A DNA stretch of 6,203 nt from CBINFS01 sp966250015 (GCA_966250015.1 CBINFS010000083.1:1-6203), one strand, 5' to 3'. Positions 1 through 6,024 are shown, counted from the stretch's first letter. Translations and numbers: made by a program. Notes: generated from the sequence alone by a model not told the origin.

Positions 1-114
1 CATCTGGCTTCCTCTAGCGGTGATAGAAAGAAATGCTCCCCTGGACGGGCCTGTCTTGTACTCGTTACGGGAGGAGCTGTCGCGGAGCGACTGAGAGGTA
101 GATCCTTTTATTTA

Positions 115-142
115 CTTCTCTTTTGCCGGGTCAAAAGAGAAG
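115..142. other. Perfect 10-bp stem hairpin
   Basis: CTTCTCTTTT (115-124) pairs perfectly with AAAAGAGAAG (133-142) across the 8-base loop GCCGGGTC. The stem is mostly A-T. Neither side is followed by a clean T tract: on the minus strand the bases after it are TAAATAAAAGG, and on the plus strand CAGAAAAC. It is therefore not a textbook intrinsic terminator, although such a stem could stop transcription weakly in either direction. It is probably a structural part of the surrounding element. Confidence 0.6.
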
Positions 143-154
143 CAGAAAACCCCT

Positions 155-309
155 TTGAAATCGAAACGCGCGGATCCATCTCTCCCCAAGATACCCACAT
201 CCCCTACCGAACGGCGCTGATTGATGGGCGCTAGATAGACAGGTCATGCCGTGAGCACCGTTCGCTAAACGCGCGATGGATCCCCTGCGCGCAGACCCGG
301 CGATTTCAA
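155..309. repeat. Large nested imperfect dyad (long hairpin)
   Basis: Three pairs of complementary arms are nested in the correct order. TTGAAATCG (155-163) pairs with CGATTTCAA (301-309). CGCGCGGATCCATC (167-180) pairs with GATGGATCC (275-283) and GCGCG (287-291), with a 3-base bulge. CGAACGG (208-214) pairs with CCGTTCG (258-264). In total about 30 base pairs close a stem of roughly 155 bases. This could be a folded RNA, a cruciform, or the remains of inverted repeat arms. I see no flanking target-site duplication and no protein-coding content. Confidence 0.55.
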
Positions 310-320
310 CAATTGGTGCC
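297..320 (-). repeat. Inverted copy 1 of the flanking 22-bp sequence
   Basis: CCGGCGATTTCA (297-308), then AC, then AATTGGTGCC (311-320). The reverse complement of the same two blocks, separated by a single base, is found at 6176-6198. The match covers 22 bases in two blocks, with the only difference between them. This is longer than expected by chance in a 6-kb window, and it lies inside a structured element. Confidence 0.6.
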
Positions 321-374
321 GGGAGAATAAAATGCGGCATACCATACCAATTGCTGGACTGTTACCATGCCGCA
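310..374. other. Two interlocking 8-bp inverted repeats
   Basis: CAATTGGT (310-317) is complementary to ACCAATTG (346-353). TGCGGCAT (333-340) is complementary to ATGCCGCA (367-374). The second left arm lies in the loop of the first pair, so the two helices either exclude each other or form a pseudoknot-like fold. They sit at the edge of the structured element at 1-330. Loops are long (28 and 26 bases), so each helix alone would be weak. Confidence 0.35.
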
Positions 375-386
375 CGCCTTAACAGA

Positions 387-488
387 ACGTCATTCTGGAC
401 TTGATCCAGAATCCAGGAGAGGACCGTGCGAGGCCAGACCATGAGGGATGACGTTTCCTTGATCCCGGCTCGTGAGCCAGGATGACGT
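387..488. repeat. Interspersed paired-hairpin repeat, copy A
   Basis: The ends are inverted: ACGTCAT (387-393) and ATGACGT (482-488). The left hairpin is ATTCTGGA (392-399) with TCCAGAAT (405-412), loop CTTGA. The right hairpin is ATCC, GGCTC (467-471), GT, GAGCC (474-478), GGAT, with one mismatch that becomes a G-U wobble on the minus strand. After the left hairpin comes a core beginning GAATCCAGGAGAGG that is repeated in copy B, with 24 of 27 bases identical (409-435 against 572-598). From memory, sequences of the form GTCATTCTGGACTTGATCCAG are scattered between genes in many unrelated bacterial genomes. Function is unknown. No coding potential is seen. Confidence 0.7.
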
Positions 489-552
489 GTTTTTTAAGGT
501 ACTGGTGAAATAATAAGTGGCTTCCCTTTTTGGCTAGATCCTAAAATAACAA

Positions 553-653
553 GTCATTCCCGCGAAGGCGGGAATCCAGGAGAGGGCTGCGCGAGGCCGA
601 ATCGTTTAGCCTGGCAGAACCGTTGCCTGGATCTCCGCCTTCGCGGAGATGAC
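553..653. repeat. Interspersed paired-hairpin repeat, copy B
   Basis: The left arm 553-580 and right arm 626-653 are reverse complements over 28 bases with four differences. Each arm also folds on itself: ATTCCCGC (556-563), loop GAAG, GCGGGAAT (568-575); and ATCTCCGC (631-638), loop CTTC, GCGGAGAT (643-650). The central part after the left hairpin matches copy A. The unit can form either two local hairpins or one long cruciform, and the two loops are complementary. The GTCATTCCCGCGAAGGCGGGAATCC type is, from memory, a widespread intergenic repeat resembling REP or miniature inverted-repeat elements. It lies about 225 bp upstream of the GLPGLI gene. Confidence 0.75.
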
Positions 654-877
654 GTTCTAATAAATGTCTCAGGTTGCTTAAGACGTCACGCCTTCGGTCA
701 ACATCGACAATAACCATCCACGGACATCTGCGTCATCAGCGGACTGAAGTTTTTCTTGAAACCGGGGTATCCGCATCTTTTTTTCTTGAGAGTATACGAT
801 TTTGCGGGGGACGTTCGTTTTCGTGTGTGCCGGGGGTAACTGGCCGGCGCGTCGACTTCAAAATGCCGGGGATAAAA
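654..877 (+). promoter_or_regulatory. Leader region of the GLPGLI/outer-membrane operon
   Basis: This gap should contain the promoter of the two-gene envelope unit. The frame is open upstream of the gene, but the residues it would encode do not look like part of a signal peptide. A 10-base direct repeat TTTTTCTTGA occurs at 750-759 and 780-789, exactly 30 bp apart. A TATACG box lies at 793-798 just after the second copy, but no -35 hexamer is at the right distance and I find no good match to the Bacteroidota TTTG/TAnnTTTG type. The promoter position is therefore unresolved. Confidence 0.3.
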
Positions 878-1624
878 ATGAGACAAATCGTTACTGCGCT
901 GCTTTTCCTTCTTTTGCCTTTTGCGGCTTCCGCACAGCAGGGGATCGTTTTGTACGACGAAACGGTCAAGATCCAGATCGAGCTCCCGCCTGAGATGAAG
1001 CACATGGAGAAGGAATTCCCGACGAGCAATTCATTCTCCCGGGTGCTTTACTTCGACGGAGCGGTGTCGCTGATGAAAACCACGCCTCAGGAGAAGGAAG
1101 ACGAGCAGATCGAGGCGGAGTCGGGAGGGATGCGCATCCGGATGGTAGCGCGTAACGCCGACGCCGAGATCTACACGGACTACGACGCCGCCACCCGGAT
1201 CGAACAGCGCGATTTCCTCGGACGCACCTTTCTCGTCACGGGACCTCTGCCCGAGCTCACCTGGCGCCTGACCGACGAGCGCGCCGAGTTCCTCGGGTAC
1301 GCCTGCCAGAAGGCCGTCGCGACGCGCGATTCGATCGAGGTGGAGGCGTGGTTCACGACGGAGATCCCCGTCCAGGCCGGACCCGGGCCGTACGGCGGGC
1401 TACCCGGGCTGATCCTCGCCCTGCACGAAGACGACGGGAGACGCTCGTTCGTGGCGAAGGAGGTCATGCTTGATAGCGTGCCGGATGGCCTGCTCCAGGC
1501 TCCCTCAAAGGGCAGGGAGATGAGCCGGGAGGAGTTCGACAAGATGGTCGAGGAGAAGCTCAAAGAGATGGGGGGAGCCCGACCGGGACGCCCGAACGTC
1601 ATGATCCGGATGCAGCGCGAGTAG
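878..1624 (+). CDS. GLPGLI family exported protein
   Basis: A 248-residue protein of the GLPGLI family (TIGR01200), whose biochemical role is unknown. The name motif is present exactly at residues 174-179 within YGGLPGLIL. Other family landmarks are W129, the LGYACQKA block (139-146) with its cysteine, and AWFTTEIPVQAGPG (157-170). Residues 1-19 form a signal peptide: a basic start, a leucine-rich core and an ASA cleavage site before QQ. The start at 878 is chosen because it places this signal peptide at the N terminus and has GGGG six bases upstream. An ATG at 863 would add only MPGIK, and the longer open frame from 674 adds residues unlike any signal. The last 35 residues are highly charged and probably helical. 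The outer-membrane protein gene follows after 46 bp, so an operon is likely. Location is inferred as periplasmic or outer-membrane associated. Confidence 0.92.
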   Translation: MRQIVTALLFLLLPFAASAQQGIVLYDETVKIQIELPPEMKHMEKEFPTSNSFSRVLYFDGAVSLMKTTPQEKEDEQIEAESGGMRIRMVARNADAEIYTDYDAATRIEQRDFLGRTFLVTGPLPELTWRLTDERAEFLGYACQKAVATRDSIEVEAWFTTEIPVQAGPGPYGGLPGLILALHEDDGRRSFVAKEVMLDSVPDGLLQAPSKGREMSREEFDKMVEEKLKEMGGARPGRPNVMIRMQRE

Positions 1625-1670
1625 CCGCAGGCCCGTCTTGCCTTCTCGCGTATTACCAGAGTTTAGCACC

Positions 1671-4451
1671 ATGAATACCCCGCACGTCCGGCCGCTTCGT
1701 CTGGCGGCGCTCCTCCTGTTCCATCTGCCTTTCGCTGCTTATCAGCCGATCCTGGCGCAGACCGCACGCTTCGACGTGACGGGCGTCGTCGTCGACACCA
1801 CGGGCAAGGAGCTCGGCGGAGCCACCGTCGTCGTGATGCACATCACCGACTCGACGCTCGTGAGCTTCGGCGTGACGAAGGCCGACGGCACGTTCCGCAT
1901 CTCCCGCGTGCCATCAGGCGAGCACCTGCTACAGGTTACGTTCGTGGGGTTTGAACCACTCACGCAGCGCATCACCGTCGAAAACGCCCCGTTAGACGTC
2001 GGGCAGATCGCCCTCGAAGAAGCCGTTTCGAGGCTCAGCGAGCTCGTCATCAGCGCAGAGCACGTCCCGATCGTGATCAAAAAGGATACCCTCGAATACA
2101 ACGCGGCAGCCTTCCCCGTCAGGCCCAACGCAAACGTCGAGGAGCTGCTCAAACGTCTACCCGGCATCGAGGTCGAGCGCGACGGCTCGATCAAGGCGCA
2201 GGGCGAGGACGTGGAGAAGGTGCTCGTCGACGGCAAGGAGTTCTTTGGCAACGACCCGACCGTCGCCACCCGGAATCTCCCGGCGGACGCCGTGGATCGG
2301 GTGCAGGTGTTCGACAAAAAGTCCGACATGGCCGAGTTCACCGGCGTCGACGACGGTGAGGACTACCGCACGATCAACCTTGCCCTGAAGGAAGACCGGA
2401 AGAACGGCTACTTCGGGAACGCCGCCGGAAGCGTGGGCGACCCCGGTCGGTACGACGCACAGGTCAACCTGAACCGGTTCAGCCCCACCACCCAGCTCTC
2501 GCTGATCTCCAACCTGAACAACGTCAACCGGCAGGGCTTCAACATCAACGACTTCGTCAGCTTCATGGGCGGCATTCAGAACCTCGCGGGAGGCGGCGGC
2601 CGCATCCAGCTCAGCGACCTGCCGATCAACACCGACGTTGCGTCGGGCTTCTCGACCACCCTCTCCGGCGGGCTCAACTTCAACCACGACTTCAGCGCCC
2701 GCACCACCCTCCGCTCGAGCTACCTCACCTACTACCTCGACCACGATCAGGACCGGAGCGTCCTGCAACACCAGCTCTCCGGCGCGGCGGGTGCGGCCCT
2801 GAGCGACCAGCAGGTCGACCAGACGAGCCGGAACTTCAACCACCGCCTGAACCTCTACTTCAAGCACGTATTGAGCGAGGGGCAGGACCTCCAGCTACGC
2901 TCGAACCTGCAAATCAGCGACAGCGACCTCTCGAGCCTGAGCAACCGCGAGACCCGCATCGGCGGCGCCCTCGAAAACGACAGCCGGACCCGCTACAGCT
3001 CGTCGAGCGACGTTCTGAACGGGGACGCCACGCTGACCTACCGCAAACGGTTTGCACCCGGGCGGAGCCTCGCCGCCGAAGCCCGAGTCGGCCTCAACGA
3101 AGGCGACCAGAGCAACGACCTCGACGCCCTAAACCGCTTCTACGAGCAGGGGGACCTCCTGACCTCAGAGGAGATCGCCCAGCTTCAGGACCAGCTCTCG
3201 AACACCCTCTCGTACAGCCAGCGGCTGACGTACACCGAACCCCTCGGCAAGCGCAAGCTCCTCCAGCTCAGCGCCGAGCACCGGAGCGTCCTGGAGGACC
3301 AGGAGCGCAACGTCTTCGACCGGCCGGCCGGGCTGCCCCTGGAGCTCAACGAGTCGCTCAGCAGCGCCTTCGACCGGACGTACCGGTACTACCGCGGGGG
3401 CGTCGACTTCCGGCACGTCGCCGAGCCGTTCATGCTGAACGTCGGCGTGGTCGTCCAGCAGGCCAACCTCGCCGGGACGATCCGGAACGCCGAGGACGTC
3501 GTCGACCGGCGCTTCACCCGCCTTCTGCCCTCGCTGACCGCCCGGTACGACTTCAGCCAGAGCCGGCACCTCGAGTTCGAGTACACGGCCGCAACGCGTG
3601 AACCCTCCATGCGCGACCTTCAGCCGTTCGTGGACAACAGCGAACCCCTCAACCTCTACGTTGGCAACCCGGACCTCCGGCCCGAATACCGGCACAACGC
3701 CGTCCTGCGCTTCCTGCTCTTCGACCAGTTCACCTTCACGAACCTCTTCGCCTTCCTCCGCGCCACGTACACCGACGACAAGATCACGCGCGTACGCACG
3801 ATCGATGAGGGCTTCCGGCAGACGCACACGAACACCAACGCCGCCGGGGACTGGACACTCTCCGGCAACGTATCTTTCGGCACACCCTTCCGCCCGCTCG
3901 GTGTGAAGCTCAACCTGTCGGTGAACTCGACCTTCAACCGGGGCTTCGAGTACGTCAATGGCGACCGAAACACGGCCAACATCTTCCGCAACGCGGTCGA
4001 TCTCGGCCTCGAGAACCGCGACAAGGAGGTGCTCGACGTAGCCGCAGGCGCCCGCTACACATTCAACGACGTACGCTACTCGCTCAATACCCGGCTGAAC
4101 CAGAGCTACGTCAACCGCACGTTCTACGGACTGGCCTCCTGGCAGATCACCGACAAGTGGCGCCTCTCGACCGAAATCGACTACCATCTCTACTCGAAAG
4201 AAGTCTTCGGCGCCGGCCGATCGGTCCCGCTGTGGCACGCCGAGCTCGCGCGGACCGTCATGAACGACCGCGCCGAGGTCGTCCTCTCCGTCCGTGACCT
4301 GCTCGACCGGAACGAAGGGATCAGCTACTCGAACACGAGCACCTACATCCAGGAAGAGCACGTAGCCTCCCTCGGCCGCTACGTGATGCTGAAGTTCGTC
4401 TACAACCTCTCCGGCATCCGCCACACCCCCGCGATCATGATTGCGCGGTAG
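1671..4451 (+). CDS. Outer membrane beta-barrel protein, TonB-receptor-like (carboxypeptidase-regulatory domain, plug, OMP_b-brl_3 barrel)
   Basis: A 926-residue outer-membrane protein. Residues 1-29 are a signal peptide ending ILA before Q30. Residues 34-112 form a carboxypeptidase-regulatory-like beta-sandwich (FDVTGVVVD, ADGTF at 71-75, FVGFEPL at 91-97). Residues 125-240 resemble a TonB plug: ELLKRLPGIEVERDG (158-172), VLVDGKEFFGNDP (184-196), RVQVFDKKSDMAEFTG (210-225). The rest is a long run of alternating aromatic and polar strands, consistent with a PF14905-type barrel, closing with YVMLKFVYNLSGI near the C terminus. I see no clear TonB box. The ATG at 1671 is preferred over an in-frame TTG at 1638, which adds 11 residues before the signal peptide. 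It follows the GLPGLI gene on the same strand. The substrate cannot be read from the sequence. Length and domain order are normal, with no frameshift. Long minus-strand open frames across it are an effect of GC-rich third positions. Confidence 0.93.
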   Translation: MNTPHVRPLRLAALLLFHLPFAAYQPILAQTARFDVTGVVVDTTGKELGGATVVVMHITDSTLVSFGVTKADGTFRISRVPSGEHLLQVTFVGFEPLTQRITVENAPLDVGQIALEEAVSRLSELVISAEHVPIVIKKDTLEYNAAAFPVRPNANVEELLKRLPGIEVERDGSIKAQGEDVEKVLVDGKEFFGNDPTVATRNLPADAVDRVQVFDKKSDMAEFTGVDDGEDYRTINLALKEDRKNGYFGNAAGSVGDPGRYDAQVNLNRFSPTTQLSLISNLNNVNRQGFNINDFVSFMGGIQNLAGGGGRIQLSDLPINTDVASGFSTTLSGGLNFNHDFSARTTLRSSYLTYYLDHDQDRSVLQHQLSGAAGAALSDQQVDQTSRNFNHRLNLYFKHVLSEGQDLQLRSNLQISDSDLSSLSNRETRIGGALENDSRTRYSSSSDVLNGDATLTYRKRFAPGRSLAAEARVGLNEGDQSNDLDALNRFYEQGDLLTSEEIAQLQDQLSNTLSYSQRLTYTEPLGKRKLLQLSAEHRSVLEDQERNVFDRPAGLPLELNESLSSAFDRTYRYYRGGVDFRHVAEPFMLNVGVVVQQANLAGTIRNAEDVVDRRFTRLLPSLTARYDFSQSRHLEFEYTAATREPSMRDLQPFVDNSEPLNLYVGNPDLRPEYRHNAVLRFLLFDQFTFTNLFAFLRATYTDDKITRVRTIDEGFRQTHTNTNAAGDWTLSGNVSFGTPFRPLGVKLNLSVNSTFNRGFEYVNGDRNTANIFRNAVDLGLENRDKEVLDVAAGARYTFNDVRYSLNTRLNQSYVNRTFYGLASWQITDKWRLSTEIDYHLYSKEVFGAGRSVPLWHAELARTVMNDRAEVVLSVRDLLDRNEGISYSNTSTYIQEEHVASLGRYVMLKFVYNLSGIRHTPAIMIAR

Positions 4452-4466
4452 TTCCTTTTCGCTTCA

Positions 4467-4496
4467 TTGCATACGTTATCACAAATTTGTTATATT
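4467..4496 (+). promoter_or_regulatory. Predicted sigma70-like promoter of the toxin-antitoxin operon
   Basis: TTGCAT (4467-4472) and TATATT (4491-4496) are separated by 18 bp and resemble -35 and -10 boxes. This is the most AT-rich spot in the second half of the window and lies 66 bp before the toxin start, in the only gap before that gene. Transcription would start near 4503. CAAATTTG (4482-4489) is one base off the Bacteroidota -7 consensus TAnnTTTG, but no matching -33 element is placed correctly. Confidence 0.5.
4481..4490. promoter_or_regulatory. Candidate autoregulatory operator palindrome
   Basis: ACAAATTTGT is a perfect 10-bp palindrome in the spacer of the predicted promoter, touching the -10 box. 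Type II antitoxins with helix-turn-helix domains usually repress their own operon by binding palindromes that overlap the promoter, and this gene pair has such an antitoxin. That the antitoxin binds here is an inference. Confidence 0.45.
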
Positions 4497-4529
4497 ACTC
4501 AGGCGATGAGGTTGTGGTGGGGTTCTCCG

Positions 4530-4545
4530 TCAAGCTGAAACTTGA
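4530..4545 (+). other. Small inverted repeat in the toxin 5' leader
   Basis: TCAAG (4530-4534) and CTTGA (4541-4545) are complementary around CTGAAA. With a bulge the pairing extends to GTTC (4522-4525) and GAAC (4544-4547). It lies 17 bases upstream of the toxin start. It could be a second operator or a leader hairpin that limits toxin translation; it is short enough to be chance. Confidence 0.25.
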
Positions 4546-4562
4546 ACGAGTGAGTCTCCAGC

Positions 4563-4901
4563 ATGAAAAAGCTCCAGTTCCGTGGGACCTCACTGGACGG
4601 TATCAGGCGGTGGCCTGAAACCGTCCGTAGGCGGGTAGGACAGGAGCTCAGGCTGGTGGAATTAGGAGAGAATCCCGTTCACTACCGTCCGATGAACGCG
4701 GTTGGTGCGGGCGTATTCGAGATAAAGATAAGGGACGCAACTGGGCAATACCGGGTCTTTTACGTCGCCCGGTTCGAAGAGGCGGTTTATGTACTGCACG
4801 CTTTCGAGAAAAAAACGAAGAAAACGGACGATAATGACATTGAGATCGGAAGGAGACGCTACCGCGAGCTCATTGAAGAGAGAAGCCGAAAAAGAAAGTA
4901 A
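4563..4901 (+). CDS. Type II toxin, RelE/ParE superfamily, phage-derived Gp49-like (HigB-type)
   Basis: A 112-residue basic protein matching the Gp49-like family (PF05973, COG4679) of RelE-fold toxins. Family features are the N-terminal helix region WPETVRRRVGQEL (17-29), then strands GVFEIKIRD (50-58), QYRVFYVARF (62-71), and AVYVLHAFEKKTKKT (74-88), followed by a basic C-terminal helix. Members of this superfamily mostly act as ribosome-dependent mRNA endonucleases; activity of this protein is inferred. The conserved arginine and lysine cluster (R64, R70, K83-K87) is where such toxins keep their working residues. No Shine-Dalgarno-like sequence precedes the ATG, unlike the antitoxin downstream. 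The antitoxin starts 53 bp after the stop. Toxin-first order is normal for Hig-type pairs. The gene is richer in A than its neighbours, hinting at acquisition by transfer. Confidence 0.92.
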   Translation: MKKLQFRGTSLDGIRRWPETVRRRVGQELRLVELGENPVHYRPMNAVGAGVFEIKIRDATGQYRVFYVARFEEAVYVLHAFEKKTKKTDDNDIEIGRRRYRELIEERSRKRK

Positions 4902-4943
4902 CGGTACGGGCAGATACCTTCAGTATTGAGTTGAGTAATTGGA

Positions 4944-4950
4944 AGAGGTG
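4944..4950 (+). promoter_or_regulatory. Ribosome binding site of the antitoxin gene
   Basis: AGAGGTG lies four bases before the ATG at 4955. It supports that start over an upstream in-frame TTG at 4931, which would add eight residues. It is the clearest Shine-Dalgarno sequence in the window and contrasts with the toxin gene, which has none. Confidence 0.55.
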
Positions 4951-4954
4951 TACG

Positions 4955-5308
4955 ATGAGTGACGCAATCGATTCGAGTGGCAACGTTTTTGCCGATCTGG
5001 GCTTTGAGAAGCCCGAGGCAACGAGTCTAAAGATTCGGACAGACCTCCTGATCGCGCTGCGCGATTACGTCAAAAGCCAGGGGTGGCGGCAGGTCGAGAT
5101 CGGCGAAAAGCTCGGTATCGCCCAATCCCGTGTGAGCTACCTCATGAACGTACGCTCCGACAAGTTCAGCATCGACATGCTGGTCAACTTGCTGACGATG
5201 CTTGGATTCGAGATCGATTTCAAAGTCAGAAAACCCAGGAAACCTGCTGAATTGGTCCCTCCCCAACCCCGCCGAATAGCCAGGCGAAACGAAAGGGTGG
5301 TGACATGA
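4955..5308 (+). CDS. XRE/HigA-type helix-turn-helix antitoxin
   Basis: A 117-residue antitoxin of the COG5606 / HTH_37 type, the usual partner of Gp49-like toxins. The N terminus includes VFADLGFEKPEA (11-22), a stretch common in this family. The DNA-binding domain spans about residues 27-88, with helix-turn-helix QVEIGEKLGIAQSRVSYLM (46-64) and the following KFSIDMLVNLLTMLGFEI segment (70-87). The C-terminal 27 residues are proline- and arginine-rich and probably disordered; they lie outside the HTH and could contact the toxin. Function: neutralises the upstream toxin and probably represses the operon through a palindrome such as that at 4481-4490. The start at 4955 is supported by a good ribosome binding site. 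No clear terminator follows; the 122 bp to the next gene show nothing else I can name. Confidence 0.92.
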   Translation: MSDAIDSSGNVFADLGFEKPEATSLKIRTDLLIALRDYVKSQGWRQVEIGEKLGIAQSRVSYLMNVRSDKFSIDMLVNLLTMLGFEIDFKVRKPRKPAELVPPQPRRIARRNERVVT

Positions 5309-5430
5309 GGGAGACGTGAATATCCGAAGGTATAAATCGTAGGATCCAGTGTCGCCCCGTAGAGGCCAAACCACTTCCCCTGCCTCCCAGACCATCCGAA
5401 TGACGCTCTGTGTACCGTAGTATTGCCGCC

Positions 5431-6024
5431 ATGCCCCTCCGCCCTTTCCCTTCATCTTCCCGTATCTCCTGGCGGCGGATGGATGTGCCGGGGCGTGAGG
5501 AAGCGTGGGTAAAGAGAACAAACGACGGATGGCGATTGGAAGGTGCGGTGGAAGTCACAGAAGGAGGAGTTGAAGCGAGGCTCCGATACGTGATCACGTG
5601 CGACAGGAAGTGGCGGACACGTACGGTGGTGATTGAGGGTAACGTGGACGGCAAAGCGATCCGGTTCAAACTCGAGGCAGACGGGACGGGTAGCTGGCTA
5701 TACGACGGCGTACCGCAGCCCGAGCTGGTGGGTGCGATTGACGTCGATCTCGGCTTTACACCCGCGACGAACACGCTCCCCATCCGCCGGCTCAACCTCG
5801 CTATCGGGGAGTCGGCGGCGGTCCGAGCGGCGTGGCTTCGCTTCCCGGAGCTCCGGCTCGAACCGCTCGAACAGCTTTACACGCGGGAGGCAGAAAGGCG
5901 CTTCCGTTATCAATCCAGAGCGGACGGAGAACCGTTTACCGCCATTCTTGAAACGGACTCATACGGCCGGGTTCTTCGCTACGAAGGACTCTGGGAAGCC
6001 GAACAGGTGGAGCCGGACGCATAG
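5431..6024 (+). CDS. Putative glycolipid-binding protein, DUF1089 (PF06475)
   Basis: A 197-residue soluble protein with no signal peptide. It matches PF06475 along its length: RISWRRMDVPGREEAWV (11-27), GWRLEGAV (33-40), LRYVITCDRKWRTRTVVI (51-68), the diagnostic DVDLGFTPATNTLPIRRL (104-121), a WLRFPEL segment (135-141), EQLYTR (147-152), and GRVLRYEGLW (179-188). The glycolipid-binding label, as I recall it, comes from structural resemblance of a Pseudomonas family member to lipoprotein-carrier folds; real function is unproven. The start is uncertain. The ATG at 5431 keeps the conserved RISWRR segment; a GTG at 5410 adds seven residues, while the ATG at 5479 would cut into the family domain. 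No Shine-Dalgarno is seen at any of them. It is on the same strand as the toxin-antitoxin genes but 122 bp away, so it is probably a separate unit. Confidence 0.88.
   Translation: MPLRPFPSSSRISWRRMDVPGREEAWVKRTNDGWRLEGAVEVTEGGVEARLRYVITCDRKWRTRTVVIEGNVDGKAIRFKLEADGTGSWLYDGVPQPELVGAIDVDLGFTPATNTLPIRRLNLAIGESAAVRAAWLRFPELRLEPLEQLYTREAERRFRYQSRADGEPFTAILETDSYGRVLRYEGLWEAEQVEPDA

Larger units (their letters stand above)
1..330 (-). repeat. Structured non-coding element, probably a dispersed repeat
   Basis: I find no credible gene here. The stretch is dense in dyads: a small hairpin at 79-91 (GTCGC, GGA, GCGAC), a 10-bp-stem hairpin at 115-142, and a large nested dyad at 155-309. The bases 297-320 recur in inverted orientation at 6176-6198, which is the best evidence that this is a repeat with more than one copy. 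The minus-strand reading is chosen because the right-hand copy then runs outward from the window on the plus strand. The limits are guesses: the left edge may lie outside the window and the right edge is set by the shared sequence. It could be a defunct mobile element, a structured RNA, or a miniature element. The type of element is inferred; the dyads are seen directly. Confidence 0.45.

Noticed and set aside
131..340. 69-residue open frame on the minus strand, beginning MPHFILPAPIVEIAG
   Set aside because: It coincides with the large dyad and the repeated 22-base sequence, has no ribosome site and shows no domain. Its composition follows from the non-coding repeat, so I do not call it a gene.
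387..653. Repeats A and B as a CRISPR array
   Set aside because: There are only two units, they are palindromic throughout, have no regular spacers, and no cas gene is nearby.
674..877. N-terminal extension of the GLPGLI frame to base 674
   Set aside because: The added 68 residues would bury the obvious signal peptide that begins at 878, and no ribosome site precedes 674. It is the operon leader read in an open frame.
2157..2867. 236-residue open frame on the minus strand inside the same gene
   Set aside because: Same valine- and glutamate-rich pattern, caused by the third-position bias of the gene on the other strand.
3165..4424. 419-residue open frame on the minus strand inside the beta-barrel gene
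   Set aside because: It is low-complexity, rich in V, E, A and R, and has no recognisable domain. Such frames arise opposite GC-rich coding sequence, and the plus-strand gene is unambiguous.
4809..4815. Run of seven A bases in the toxin gene as a possible slippage or frameshift site
   Set aside because: The protein continues normally in frame through the conserved family region, and no alternative frame yields a sensible product. It is probably just two lysine codons followed by ACG.
5300..5336. GTGACA and TATAAA boxes as a promoter for the glycolipid-binding gene
   Set aside because: The spacer would be 25 bp, far too long for a sigma70-type promoter.
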